The position numbers and the translations under genes are program-made. Shown in pieces: positions 1 to 14,000 of a DNA stretch of 64,000 nucleotides. Numbering within the stretch: the first letter of the stretch is position 1; each line of letters begins with the position of its first letter. Source of the DNA: Trichoplax sp. H2 (lineage: Eukaryota > Placozoa > Uniplacotomia > Trichoplacea); NCBI GenBank assembly GCA_003344405.1, contig NOWV01000051.1:1-64000 (forward strand). The letters are read 5' to 3'. The notes under the pieces were generated by a model, which ran no database searches, was not told the DNA's origin, and saw nothing but the letters and a program-made list of their open reading frames with translations.

Positions 1-3000
1 TAAATTAATCAAATGACTACGAAGTAATTGTAAATAGAGAAGACAATCTGCTAATTCTGCAAAATCAACTAAACAGAATAATGACAGTACTGACAAAGGA
101 TTAATAGATATGATCATAAGTTATACATTCTTAGCTATTAAATAGATATGATTGAATAAAAAATTAAGCAATATTATAATTCGGTATATCGTCTAAGCAG
201 AATGATTAATCTATAACTGAAAATTTACCCATTCAAAAGAAAAAATAAATGAAATTTATTACCGATCTATCTCAGTAATTTAAATTAACCACTTTTCTAC
301 TAGTAAACTATTTAATTAAATAAACTTAGAAGAAATACCACTATCATTCCGGGAGTTATGATATACCAACAAATTCTCATTGGTAAATAGATTGGCTGCC
401 CTGTAACACGCTGGAGGTTTTTAGCAAATCGATTACCTCCTATTCAAATCCGTATTATCGGTGAAAGTTAATATCATTACCAGTATTATCTAGCTGTCAA
501 CACGATTGTATAAATCTTTTACTGTTTATCTTGTACCGTAGAAATAAGTAACGGATATTATTTCCATAAATGCGATGATATAGGTCCCAATATACGCTGT
601 ATAGAAATTAAGCAATGTAAGGACATAAAGGCCTCCCTAGTTATAAAAATCGTTCAGAAAGTAATTATTACATAATAATTAAGCATATTTAAAAATAACA
701 TAAATTTTACTACATATTGTAGAACTCCGCACTACAAGTACTGGATAGTATCGCCTAATAGTTTAGCACATTTAAAAATGCCATAAATTTTACTACTTGT
801 ATTAGAATACTGTTTTGCAGATGCTAGATAATTTACATAATTTAGTACATTTAAAAATGCAACAAGTTTTACTACTTGTTTTAGGACTCCGTATTTGCAG
901 GTACCGGATAGTTTCACACAATAATTTAGCACATTTAAAAATGTCACAAGCTTTACTACTTTTTTTAGGATACTACAATGAAGGGTAATGGATAGTTCAT
1001 ATAATAATGTAGCACATTTAAAATATTAGAAGTTTTATTACTTGTTTTAGGACACTGCATTGTGAGTACTGGATAGTTTACGTTATAATTAACACATTTA
1101 AAAATGCCACAAGTTCTACTACTTGTTATATTGCTATGATTAAATACTTTTACCGACCTGAGTAGTCATAACTAATCCAAGAAAAAAAAGTATAACACAT
1201 GCAACGAATGCAATCAAAGGCCTGTACGCTGCTAATTTTGGTTTAGCATCAACTACCGCTGCCATTAATGATTCCATTCCACCCATCTAAGAATGAAAGA
1301 TTAAAATTCAATGGACTTTGACAATGGTATCTCTTCATATTCATTCATTTAAACTATGAGCACTGATATAGAATTATTAAATTATATATATAATCATGAG
1401 GCTATCTAGGTAAATGGTAGAAAAGTAAAAGTAGTATAAACTGACCAGAGAATCGATACCAAGTGTAAGTAACATAAAGAAAAATATGATTGCCCAGAAG
1501 TTGGCAGCTGGTAGAGTGGTAAGAGCTGTCGGATAAACAATAAAGACAAGACCAGGACCTACCGATTTTTTGCAGTAGTGAGTAGTCTAGTCAGTAGTCT
1601 AATCAATAATAATATGTATATATATTATAATAACCAACAGCAATCTGTCAACAACCAGCTATCAATAAAATTTCTGTAAACAGGTAGACAATCAGTATAA
1701 GAGAAATCTATAAAGTTCACTCGTTAAATATTGGTGCTATAGAGATAAAAACTGACCTTGTGCTACTACTCTAGAAATAGGAAGTCCTTGTTGATGTGAT
1801 AGATATCCAAGGACAGAAAACACAACAAACCCGCAAAAGAAGCTGGTAGCACAATTGACAACACTGATGAATACAGCGTCTCTTTATGGAGAAAACTATT
1901 AATTTTAGTGGATCATCATCAATCATCAATTCTAATTCAATTTTTAAAAATATAAGCTCGAATTTTTAACTTTGCGCACTTTTTAACGTATCGCAGCATA
2001 CATTGCTACGAACGTTTAATACTTATCCTATTAATAAGGACTATGTAGAGTACAATTGTTTTCAGTTCAATTAAATCGGATTGAATCTGACTTTGAATTA
2101 CCTTACTACGTTATCACTTTTTTTATTATAGCTAGCAAAAGTAACGATAGGTCCAAATGCAAGACCCGAAGAGAAAAAAATTTGCGTCGCTGCATTACGC
2201 CAAGTCTATAAACATAATTAAACGTAATATGAGTACATAGAAATCCTTAAGCATTATTTTCTTCTATCTATAGCAATGCCAACATACTTTTGCAAGCTTC
2301 AATTTCTCTGTATCCACTCTTAAATAGTAGTCAATACCATTAGCTGCTCCAGGTAAAGTCAGTCCTCTGACAAATAAAATGATCAACACGATATATGGAA
2401 ATGTAGCAGTAAAATAAACCACCTGTTATAATTTAAAGTAAAATGATCCTATTACTTTAAGGCAAAAGATATCTGCAGATTAAATTATATTACAGAAGTT
2501 CTATAACGAAATTATTTACGGACAGTAGTCGATTATGATGAAAGACATTAATTATGTTCAATAACGTTTTGAATTGCACTTAAGTACTCTATATCGTATT
2601 CGAATAGCTTACCTTTCCTGACCATTTTATGCCTCTAAAAACGCAAAAATAGACTATTACCCAAGCTGCAAGTAGCAGTAAAGCTAGTTCCCATCTGATT
2701 GGCCCAAGGACATTGGGACCGCTACTGATATTAAGTAACCGAAATCTAGAGAAATCAATATGATACAAAGAGAATTATTTCCAAGAGTAGGCGAGCTTCA
2801 CGATATATTCGCTTTCATAATGCTCTTGTACAATCAGATATTATAGTTGATTATAAAAACGCAAAGTAATTACAGGTAAAACTCCTGGGCTGGAGAAGTT
2901 CCTGACAAATTGGCATTGCTTGTGTTTCTAACGAAGCACAATGGTGTATTCCAAATATTATCACAGTTAGTCCACGGAAGCGGAGTGATGAAACTAGCGA

Positions 3001-6000
3001 TTAGAAAGAATATCACCCATGCAAATATAACATTATAGAATATTCCAGTATAGGTCAACGAAGTCAACATGCCATAACCTGTTCCTAAAATAGGTAGATA
3101 AACAAGATCTAAAGTCATCTCCAGAAGTAACGAATCTCGAATAAGGTATCTTGATAGTGAAGTAAAATTACCTCCTAGTAAAGGACAAGCTTTATAAAAT
3201 GCCTTTGCAGGACCACTGCGAAAGTATTGGCCAACTGCAAGTTCCAAAGTCATCAGAGGTATACCGCATGTTAGCAGAAATATAACGTATGGAATCAAGA
3301 AAGCACCTATATGGAAATATTAAAATATTTTCAGTTAGACCTAGAACGCTTTAACTGTCTTGATCTATTACTGTTATATTACTGTCTACGATGGTAAATA
3401 CTGCATATTAATATTCACAAATTTCTACTAGAACATTAAAAATTTTTGAAAATTGAGCTATATTAATTTGCTTCGCTCTTCTATTTAAATTAATTTAACA
3501 ATAATAATAAATTATATCGTAAGATATCATTCAAATTTAGTAGAAATCGTACAGAGAAGACATAGATTGATGGTTATAAATGGTTTTAGACGAGAATATG
3601 TGCACTGCAAATAGTTTGGTATAACATATCGATACATGAATTGAGAGGATTAATTTCGCGATCCTTATTGAATTTATGTCGTAAGATCACCGTTAACATA
3701 TGCTTAGAACCCTAGGTGATTTTATAATCACTCAATATTACAATCATTTGCTATCTGCTGAGGCTAACAGTAATAGTAAAATAACGGTTGTGCAACCGAT
3801 AACACTATTTCTGGTATTTTCTTGATTTTATAGCTCCAAAATTGATCATCTTCTAATCGCTTGATTGTCATCTATGACAAACATTTCTATTCTGAAGAAA
3901 ATAGCTCATCTAAATTTTGACAAAAATGCAAGTTAATTTAATCGTTGGTTAAAGAAATACTAATATCCGTGATTTCGATAGTATTGAACATTTTTCGATC
4001 TGTACAAACAATTATAAGTTAGGGAGAAGTATTCTATTACTGCTGCGGAGATTACTGAAAATATTTCTCGCCAAAAGAAGTAAACAAGAGGTGTGAAAGA
4101 TCTTGGAGTGTCAATTTCAGATACTTAATCCTATAAATGATATTATAGCGATTCATTGGATATCGTGATAAATCTATTTTTCAAGTAAGTTTACTGTAGT
4201 ACACATAATATGCGATATCTTGATGCTGAAGTAGTTTAGTTCCAATTGCAGTAGATCAGTATATGATATGTGATATTGTAAGAAGTGGAAGATATCGGCC
4301 TATCATTTTAGACTCATAATCCTATCAGCGATATGAAACAAGGCGAAAGCATCAGCTACAGTAATGTACGCTAGGAAGCAGAGATAGGCCTTGACAGATG
4401 AATAAGCGATAACTAAAATAAGGAGCAGACTATAACCTCATAAACTAAGCAGAGCGATTCGATAAGAAAGTCAATATCAATATGCCTTGTTGGATGCTAA
4501 AGTAGTGTAGTTCCAAAATGCAGTAGATCAGTATGATATCTGATACTAAGATTGTATAAGTAGTCTGTCGCTACTACAACGGTACCGTAGCTATAAATAT
4601 CTCTTGTTAGAAGGAGTTAACAAGAAATGGAAGATGCCGGTCCATCATTTTAAGATACGTAATCCTATCAACGACATCGAAAAAGGCGAAAGCATCAACT
4701 ACAATCCTACTATAATACAAATCCCCCCAACAGCGAATGGACATTAATGTAGCAGGATCAACTCCATTCGAACATAGCGTAAGCTTTGTAGTAAGTACAT
4801 AAACTGAAATGGAATTAAACTAGGACTTTATTACTATAAAGGCCTCCCGATAAGAGAATATATAATTATGCTAGATAATTATAAACCAACCAGATGTAAT
4901 AAATATTCCTAGAAAATTGAAGCCTTTATTAGCCGTCCTTTAAAGCATGACGGCAGTTTTTATCCGTAGTAGGATTCTAAATCGATCACTTTCCCTGAGA
5001 TTTCAATATCATAGGAAAAATGTTTGAAAGTTATGCTGTAGACTGCCCCAAAAATCTTTAATTCTAAATACAAAGACGTCGAGAGGATGGGAGGGATTTC
5101 CTAATGAGAATTTGACTAACATGACAACTAAATTAAATTTTATTGTGGTAAATACTCCCTGAAGCGAAGGTGAGCAATAACGCAATTAAATCTAATATTA
5201 TTGCCGACGCCTAGTAAGGGTTGGGCAAAGTGAAAATTAATCGAGCTTTCTTGTATACAGAAACAGTTATGATTCGCTGGCTGATATGTTTGATGGAAGT
5301 CGATCGTGGAAATGACATCGATTTTACCATAGACAGGCGGCTGGGCTAATGATACAACTTGACCCGCAGTCTTGGTACTGATTATAATATAAAAATTGAA
5401 TCCTACTTTTCAAGAAGATGCCAGTTAATGTTCTCACTGCTTAAGTCTTCGATTAACAACTTCAACTTAGTTACTCTTAACTTCATTAAACATTGATTCT
5501 AACTAGGCACAATCATTGATATGTTAATGGCATAATTTGACTTGTGGTTCTGGAACTGATTACGTATAACTATAAATTAAACCTGCTTTTCCGATGCCAG
5601 CTAATGTTCTCGCTGCTCAAGTATTCGGCTAACAGCTTTAAACTAGTTGCTCTTAACTAAGTTAAACATAAATTCTAACTAAAAGATGCCAGTCAATGTC
5701 CTTGTTGCTCAAGTCTTCGGCTAACAACTTCAAACTAATAATTCTTAACTTAAATTAAGCATAAATTCGAACTAGGTACAATTATTGAAATACTAATGAT
5801 ACAACTTGACACGCTGTCTTAGTTGATGATTTTAATATAAAAATTAAACCCTACTTTTCTTAAGATTCCAGCTAATGTTCTCGTTGCTCAAATCATCGGC
5901 AGATAACTTCAAAGTAGTTGCTCTTAAGCAAAGTTAAATATAAATTCTAACTATGTATAATTGTCGATATGAATAGTATCCTAAGGATAGCTGTTAAGCG

Positions 6001-6998
6001 GGTCGGTTAGGGGAATACTGAGATAGCTGTAAGGAAATAGTAATACGTTGCGTTAATAGGTGCTAGAATAGGAATACGCGAAGGTATATAATCATAGCTG
6101 ATCCAATGTAATAGCCCAACTATATCTCTTCTATACACTGCATTCCACGGATAATAGGCAAATTGATAGACAACATAATCAAACTTATTCAAGATGTGAA
6201 ACTATTGAGGTAAAACTAGACAGTTAGCACCGCAAAACTTGATTGCGAGTGAAAGTATATCATTATCAGCCATGAAATTTCAATCCGTATAAAATTACCA
6301 ATGGATGTTTTTTCAATCTTTTGCAATACCATTACTTTGTGGATAAGACTTCATGATTGGTAGAATAACGAAAAGATTGAAAGTGATCTATCCAATTTTA
6401 TGACTGACATAGAGCAGATACAACTGCTATGTGTGTTCAGTATCTGCGTTAGCATCGTAAAAAGAGCGGCAATAAGGCTTAGCAATCATATCTATATAAT
6501 TAAAGTTTCTAGTGTGGTGGTATAGCTTCACGATTTAGATCCAAATTGTTTCAAATACTTTACTGTATTGCCATAAATCGATTTTAATCCATTTTTGAGC
6601 CCGCTGTTGCAATAATTCATACTTTATCGATATATAATTAATACATTATCTACAGGTACTCTATAACTAGTCTATGCAAAGAGACCAGTGGTAATTTATG
6701 GTAGTTAATAATAAAAATACCCTCCTATCTTATATCCCACAGTAATATTTTACGATTCCTAGGAGCTAGGTAATTAAGTCAACAGTGATTTCAAAACTGA
6801 GCATTTACCTCCGCCATTATCATAGCAAAGATATGGAAATCGCCATAAGTTTCCAAATCCAACAGCATATCCTATGCAAGATAGAAAAAATTCGACTTTT
6901 TTGTCCCATTTATCGCGTTTTACGGGTGTATTTTCATCGCTAGCATTTAGAATTTGTTTTCCTTCTAGGTCCATTTTATTATCCTTTTGGGAAGACAT
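1..6998 (-). CDS. SLC6-family Na+/Cl- dependent amino-acid transporter, copy 1 (3' end beyond window)
   Basis: Plasma-membrane symporter of the neurotransmitter:sodium symporter (LeuT-fold) family. Exons reconstructed on the minus strand: 6998-6809, 3306-3172, 3084-2874, 2745-2613, 2422-2288, 2205-2102, 1881-1757, 1558-1446, 1286-1158, 636-537 and 439 to about 326; phases agree throughout. Exon 1 encodes a polar N-tail, then TM1 with the family signature [18 protein letters not shown]; exon 2 continues [18 protein letters not shown]. The big extracellular loop has the Cys pair ([13 protein letters not shown]) and N-glycosylation sequons (NTS, NLS). Later exons give [19 protein letters not shown] and MGGMESL blocks. 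A glycine sits where monoamine transporters have the TM1 aspartate, so an amino-acid-type substrate (glycine/GABA/taurine-like) is likely; the exact substrate cannot be told. The terminal exon(s), carrying the YKPV..PWWGE block seen in copy 2, are not found before base 1. Intron 1 is about 3.5 kb. Confidence 0.88.
728..1140. repeat. Minisatellite, about 80-bp unit, ~5 copies
   Basis: The segment agcacatttaaaaatgcc plus a following 'ttttactacttgtttta' recurs near 764, 843, 928, 1011 and 1090, so the period is about 80-84 bp with many substitutions. It fills the intron between two SLC6 copy-1 exons (1158 and 636). Confidence 0.85.
4190..4720. repeat. Diverged two-copy direct repeat in SLC6 intron 1
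   Basis: Blocks sharing 'tgcagtagatcagtat', 'gtggaagat..cgg', 'taatcctatca.cgac/gatat' and 'aggcgaaagcatca' occur near 4240-4360 and 4510-4705. The second copy carries an extra internal segment. Confidence 0.7.
5390..5960. repeat. Tandem repeat in SLC6 intron 1
   Basis: At least four diverged copies of a unit containing 'gccagctaatgttctcgctgctcaag', then 'cggctaacaacttcaaactag' and 'ctcttaac..agttaaacataaattctaact'. Copies fall near 5418, 5596, 5690 and 5866; spacing is irregular. Confidence 0.75.
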
Positions 6999-8329
6999 GT
7001 TATTGAAAATAGAGTTTGTGATTCGAATTCAAAGAGTCTTCTATGTTGAACTAGAATTAATCAAACCTCAGCTACCGCCTATGATGGAGTATCTTCAGTC
7101 AAAGTCTGGACATAAAATTAGTCCTGGATGAAAAATTTTTGTTTGGCCTAGCTTTAACGACGTAGTCTGAAGGGCTGTTGCTATTATCCTTTCCTACTCC
7201 TATGTATTGTCAATTTTGACCTTCTTAGCCGGACTTATTAAGCCAATTATCTTAAAAAAAGGAAGTTCTAGTAAATTAAGGCTATTATTCAATAGCAGTA
7301 TGGCGACCGGTGATCATTTCTCTAGAGACATCAAATAGGATATTAGTATTGCATGGAACCTCTTGTTTATAAACGAAGACAAGAGACTAAACCCCACCAA
7401 ACCCATTTTATGACTACCGATTCTCTTATCCTAAAGTTTATAAGATACTGTGTATCTACCCTGGAGGCTATCATTAATGGAATCAACATTTAAGACCGCA
7501 TGGTTGGATGCATGTAAGCGATAGTTATTACCTATCCGATGCAGCTCTACATGAAGCCAAGCTAACGGTGATTATCTTGATCTAATTAAGGAATAGTATA
7601 GTAATAGTAATAATAGGACATACAACTCACGTTATGAACACATTCTGTGTTTGCCAGATCTCTCATGCTAAAGGACTTATGATACTGTATTGAAAGCTCT
7701 TCTAAAGACGATCAGGAAGATGGTAACTGTTTTCTAGACTATACTCTATAATGTAGCGGTATGTAAAAGATATTTACTGGCACTCTAAGTAGGCACTGCA
7801 TGAAGCTAAACTACGACTATCTCTAAAGGCGATCAGAAAATGGCAACTATTTTTCAGACTGCACTCCATAATATAGCAGTATGAAGAAGATACTACTACC
7901 ACTCTAGCGAAGCGCTGTAGGAGTCGAACCTGCGATTATTTTGCTTATTTTAGTGAATGGTGCAAGAGTAGGAATAGGATTACCGTTCAAGTCGTAGTCT
8001 ATTTTTGTTAATTAAAGCTAATATCAAAATAGGGTAAACACTGACTGGTATGTGTGTACTATTCACTGGATTAGCAATGATAAAATGTTGATGTTAGGGT
8101 TGCCTATGATGAAAATAATTTCTATAGGACAATAGTTGCTGAATATTCTATTCAATTAGGCATCAATAATTAATCAAATAATCTTCGGTGAGGTATACAG
8201 TTGGAGACTTTTACGTCTGTCAATCATGAAAATGGCCACCCATCACCTATGGATTAAAATTTTTGTAGAATAGCTGTTATGACATGTTTTATTGAAAATA
8301 CACCGATGCGAGTATAATATAAAAGAATA

Positions 8330-8860
8330 AGTTGATATTCAACATAGCCGGCATAAAACGATTTCTAATCATTAAGATCTTGAATATTATATCAGATCTA
8401 CAGTATTATGTTCGTAAATAGAACGAAATAATCTGTGGATAAACACCGCTAATTAATTGGCTAAAAGTATTCTTGAATATCTGAATATCTTAGCAAGTTC
8501 TTCAGCTTTTTATTATACTTATCGCATCTACAGTGTTATGAATTAATGATTTCTAAATATGAAGACCTTGAATATCATATCAGGTCTACAGTATTATGCT
8601 CGTAAATAAAACGAAATAATTTAAGGATAAACTCTACTAATTAATTGGCTAAAAGTTTTCCTGAATACCTTAGTAAGTTCTTTAGCTTTTTATTATACTT
8701 ATCGTATCTACAGTACTATGAATTGAACGAAATAATCTGAAAGTAAAAACTATTAACCGTCCAAAATTAGCTTAAATGTCTTCGCTGGTTCTTCAGCTTC
8801 TTATTGATTGATCGACAGCATTATGAATTAAATGAAATAACCTTAAGATAAACAACACTA
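8330..8860. repeat. Tandem repeat, ~3 copies
   Basis: A unit with 'cttgaatat.atatcagatctacagtattatg', then 'acgaaataatctgtggataaac', 'taattggctaaaagt' and 'agttcttcagctttttattatacttatcg' recurs from about 8375, 8560 and 8700; copies are partly truncated. Confidence 0.75.
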
Positions 8861-9119
8861 AGTAGGCAAAAATGATGCTGCATCAGTATTAAGAAGTAAT
8901 TTCTAGCGTAAGATATGTAAAGGGCTTGTCCTTTATCCTATTATACAGAAACTGTGGCGCTATTAGGTCCTGGAGTGAACGCCCATAAATAAAGCAGTGA
9001 TAAAATTAACAATTTTCAGGCAATCACAGGAAAGGCATCACTTCCGTCAACCAATTTCAAGTCCGAAATAGAGATGACCTCTATTAGCTTTATATTTTCT
9101 TATAGTATCAGCTGTGGCA

Positions 9120-9900
9120 AGAAGAGGGCACCAAACCCAATTTAAACTAACCTACGCGTGAAATAATTTATTAAAGATGGAAAATACTTTATCATTGTTA
9201 TTATTTCAATTTGATATCATAAAAATTGCAAGAAAATTATGACCTTTCTAATTTTTATAAACTACAAGTTTACCGAACCCAGTCTAGACAAGCTTAGGCA
9301 TGGAATTATTTATCAGGGATAAGTAAAATAGGATCTTTAATTTTCTTATGAACTACAACTTTACTGAATCCAGTTTAGACAAGCTTAGGTGTGAAAGAAT
9401 TGATCAGGGACGCATAGGAATCATAGAACCTGCAAGAAAAATTGGGCCTCTAATTTTTCCATGAATCACAAATTTACTCTCGAACAAGCCTAGCTGTAAA
9501 CTAATTTATCAGGATGGATAGGAACCATAGATATCGTAAGAAAAAATAAGACCTTTAAATTTTTGTTATGCACTACGAGTTTATTTATGTGATCGGGCTA
9601 ATTTCTCATTCTATTTTTTCAGGGTATTACCTGTTGCAAAGAGAGCGCCAAACCTAATCTAGACTAGCCTAGGTACGAAATAATTTATCGAAGATGGAAA
9701 AAATTGATGCAAGAAATTTGACCTTTCATTCTTTTGTGAACTACAACTTATCAAACCTAGTCTAGACAAGCCTAGGCATGTAATAGTTGATCAGTAAGGG
9801 ATTGGAATCATAAATATCGCGAAAAAATAGAACCTTTAAGTTTCTAATGAATTGCTAGTTCATTTATACTGTACGATCGGCTAATTTATCATTTCATGGA
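9120..9900. repeat. Tandem repeat, ~5 diverged copies
   Basis: Short blocks 'ccaaacc.aatctagactagccta', 'gaaataatttatc.aagatgg' and 'tttttatgaactacaa.tttac' recur about every 110-150 bp. Confidence 0.65.
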
Positions 9901-11068
9901 GGAAGTTAACAGACGACATAAATCATTTAACTTACTAATTTTTGTGAAGTGCTTATGAAGAGTTTTCATGCTAATTAGATTCTACCTGGTCGATGATCTT
10001 GCTGCTATTCCATCTCATAGAAGCGAGATAATGATCACTTTTCCGGTTTTTTATAGGGCCCTCTCGATCATCTTTTACGGCTACTTTACTCCGACCTCAG
10101 TTTTCTTACAGAGAACAGATAATCATTTCATCTAATTTCCTTGCAACAGCTTCCCTAATACTTCAGTTCTTAGATAGCAAATTAATTATTGGTCCTTCAG
10201 GATTCTCTGAAATCACTTTTTTGCTTTAAATCCACATTTCAAATATTAAGCTGCTTTACGCCTAACTTTGTGTTATAATTAGATTTTGGATCCTTACAAA
10301 TTTTCTCCAATAATTTGTATAATCGTATGTAAGATGCACCTTTTCCTACACATTCCTTCTACAGTAGCTTAGCAATAGATTCAAGATCGTCAATTATACA
10401 GCCCGTATAAAATGCATAGTACAATATTGCATAGCCAGCCGGGAAAGGAAGCATTATTTATTAAAGTTAGACACCATCTCTACATCAATGCTTAAAGAGC
10501 AAGTAAAGAGTAATGGGCTTTGATTAATTTAGATTTTACATCCATTTCGTTGTTTAAAAAAACGGTGCAATAATATCTAAAACTAGTGTTATTACTAAAT
10601 GCGATTTCATAACATTCGAAAATGATGTAATCATTTGTTAAAATAAAATGTAAGCAATAAACACGACCAAACTCTTACTCACAGGGTATAAAAATCTTAT
10701 AGTAAAAGGACTAGCTTAAACAATGTAAAAATTAATCATTTAATTTGTAGATATTATATAAATCTAGGAATCACTGCATGTACGTTCATTACTACCAAAG
10801 TGAATGATATAATAAAGACTTGCTATCAAAGTAGTTCAATTAGCATAACAAGCTAAGCACTTTCGATAATCAATCATGCCCCAATATAACAACACAGTTA
10901 CTGCATGTTAATGCTATCGTGCAATGAAGCAAAATTGAAACCAATCTAATTCAAATTTGGGGGTTCAAAAACGCTAAATGTAGCCGAAATATATCGTAGA
11001 TATATTTTGTGTAGGATCAAATCAAGATAGTCATAAACGGCAATTTCAACAATACGCATGTCAACAAC

Positions 11069-14000
11069 TTATACAGCAGTTTGATAAGTGCCTTGCGCTG
11101 TTAGACTGTATTCTTCGTTCTCTATTTCTTTATCGCATGATAAGTCATAACTTTCCATCTCTTCTTGGGTTTTAGGAACAAACAACAATTTTACAAACCG
11201 CTATAGAATAAGATAATACGTTTAGATTAATCAGTATGCTGTTATATCAGTTAAGAATATATTGCAAATGCTAATGCTTACTTCTATTACTGTTCCTTGC
11301 GTAGTAAATATTTTGTAAATAGCTCCAATTACAATACCGGATAAACATATGGCTATCATAGTCCAGCCAGCAAATTCACCCCACCATGGATAAAGATTGC
11401 CATAACCGAATGTAACAGGTTTATAGTCAATGCAGCTGAAAATGAATATCATCTAGTAGAGTGAAATAAAATAAGGCTGTTAAGATAGTAAGAATAATAG
11501 TTTTAATATCAATCTACCTTTAAGCAGGTATTACCCATCGAATAAGAATCATTTACGAATGCTGTACAGTATATTGGCCATTAAGTACGATAGTAAGACA
11601 GGTTGTCTTTATATCATTCTATCCCTAGGCCAGTATTATCGATTAAATAAGAATCATTTATACTATATAAAGGCTGTTAAGTAGCAGGACGAATTGTTTC
11701 AATATCAATCTACCCCTAGGCTGTATTATCCATTGAATAATAATCATTCATGCTGTATAGCTAATAAGTCTACATGATTTGAAGAAATACCATGATCATT
11801 GCCGGAGTCATAATATACCAAGAAATTCTCCATGGAATCCAGACTGGTTTATTTATAATTCGACTAATATTGTTGGCAAATCGGTTACCTCCTTTTCAAT
11901 TGGATATTAACAAGACAAAGTGAATAATAAAACAGTTAACATCTGAAATTGATACATTTAAAATCGCTTGATACGTCTATTTATCCTGTACCGTAGCAAT
12001 AGCTAACAGCTACCAACTCAATAATGGCAGTTATAAATGCTGTAAAATCTGCGGTGTACCAACTGAGTAGTGTGATAATGTAGAATCCACCCTGTAAATA
12101 GCCAGCTGATATTATACACTCATATCTAGATATTTTTGCATTTATGTTATAAAATATTTGATTAAGTAACGCAAATAGTATATTCATTTGTTAGACTAAA
12201 GTATTTATAGTTCCAAGTTTTTAATTAGTAGTGTACTAACCCTAGTTACGCAAATTAATCCAGGAAGAAACATGAAAATATATACACCAAGCGTTGTACA
12301 TGGCCTATATGGTAGTAATTTCGGCCATAAATCGCTGAATCCAGTCGTTATAGTTTCCAAAGCACCCATCTGCAATAGGAAAAAGCGAATAATTAATCTA
12401 ATAAGACTACTAATCAATCAACTTGCTGTTAGCCCTTACTATTCAATAAAGCGGAGTAAAATAATATATTCTAATCTGTAAGGGTAAACAGAAATGATTT
12501 CTATACAAATATAGTATAGACTTACCAAAGTGTCGATGCCAAGTGTAATCAACATAGCGAAGAATAGAACTGACCAAACATTAGCTCCAGGTAGAGTCGC
12601 TAAGCCGGCTGGATAAGTCACAAAATGCAAGACCAGGACCTATGGAACAGTACTGACATTGATAAATAAACTATACAACTGCCCTCACAATTGAAAACCA
12701 TTTTGTGATAGTATAGCTTAGAAGACATTAATTATTATTTCTCTTTTATGCCCTAGTACATCTTGTCAAGAAATAGAAAACCGGACAGTAGACTGATTTA
12801 ATCGCCGTTATTTTTAATAAGTAAGAATTCACCTTGAGTGACTACTTGCGCAATAGGAACACCACCTTGGTCGGATAGATAGCCAAGGATAGAAAAAACG
12901 ACAAAGCCACAGAAGAAGCTTGTAGCATAATTAGTAAGACTGATGATTATGGCATCTCTATAAATTTGGTTGTTAAAATGGGGTGAAAATGAATTATTCA
13001 TGGTCATTCATGAATATCTGTACTATTTCAGTGGATAAACATTATTCGAATAGAATTTTTTAGCCCAGATTACCTTAAAATATTATTGTTTCTTTTATTA
13101 TAACTAGCCAAAGTAATTGTTGGGCCAATACCAGTACCTAAGGAATAAAATATTTGTGTTGCTGCATTGCGCCAAGTCTGTAAATCAAGTGAAATTGGGT
13201 TAATGAATTGGATCATGGTCTTCCAAAAAAAAGTCGAATTGAAGCGGTAATGCCTTCTTCTATTGTATGCAGAAGAAAGGAAAAGATTTTTCTGAAATAT
13301 TTTGTTTTCATAGAAACCTACCCTTGATTGCTTCAGTTTATCCAAGTCGACTCTTAAATAGAAATCAATACCCAAACCAGTACCCTTTAATGTAATCCCT
13401 CGAAAGAATAAAACAATTAACACCAAGTATGGAAATGTGACTGTAAAGTATACCACCTGTTCAATTGAAAACCAGTATAAGTAATTCTATTTCGATAAAA
13501 ATTATTTTGGGATTATGCTATTATGTCACTTTACATCAATTATAATATTGATTGCATAAAGCGATTTTGCTAATAGGATATGATTATTCCATACTTATTC
13601 AATAAAATGTAGAATTACTGGATATATAGACTTATCCAAAGACATTGGCTAGACCGATTCAGTCTATGTCATCTCTTTACGTTTTATGTTCATTTATAGT
13701 GCAGTATTTTTAGAAACTATCGGATTTACCTTTCCTGACCATTTGATACCCTTGAAGATAGAAAAGTAAACAACAATCCAAGATATAAGTAATAGCAGTG
13801 CTAGTTCCCATTTAATTGGCCCAAGGTTACTAGGATGATTACTTATTTCAAGTAATCCATGACTAGAGCGATCAAGAAAATATGAAAATGATGAACTTAG
13901 GAGTAGTATGAAGATAATGAACAGTTTAAGTACATAAAGTAGTTGTTTTTGCATGTGAATAAATTGATAACAAACATCATTTAGTGTAAATAATTACAAG

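Larger units (their letters stand above)
6999..11068. other. Intergenic region between the two SLC6 genes; repeats only
   Basis: No exon was recognised on either strand. The stretch holds several diverged tandem repeats: about 7620-7930 ('gcagtatgaagaagatactac' type units), about 8330-8860 (units with 'cttgaatatcatatcagatctacagtattatg' and 'cagctttttattatacttatcg') and about 9120-9900 (units with 'aacc.agtctagacaagccta'). Confidence 0.6.

Noticed and set aside
6007-6192. 61-codon minus-strand open frame in SLC6 intron 1
   Set aside because: No recognisable domain, no splice-site support, and transporter exons on both sides join in phase without it.
7905-7940. tRNA T-arm-like string (reverse complement of gtaggagtcgaacctgcg)
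   Set aside because: The stem does not pair fully, there is no anticodon or acceptor partner, and the stretch is a variant unit of the local tandem repeat.
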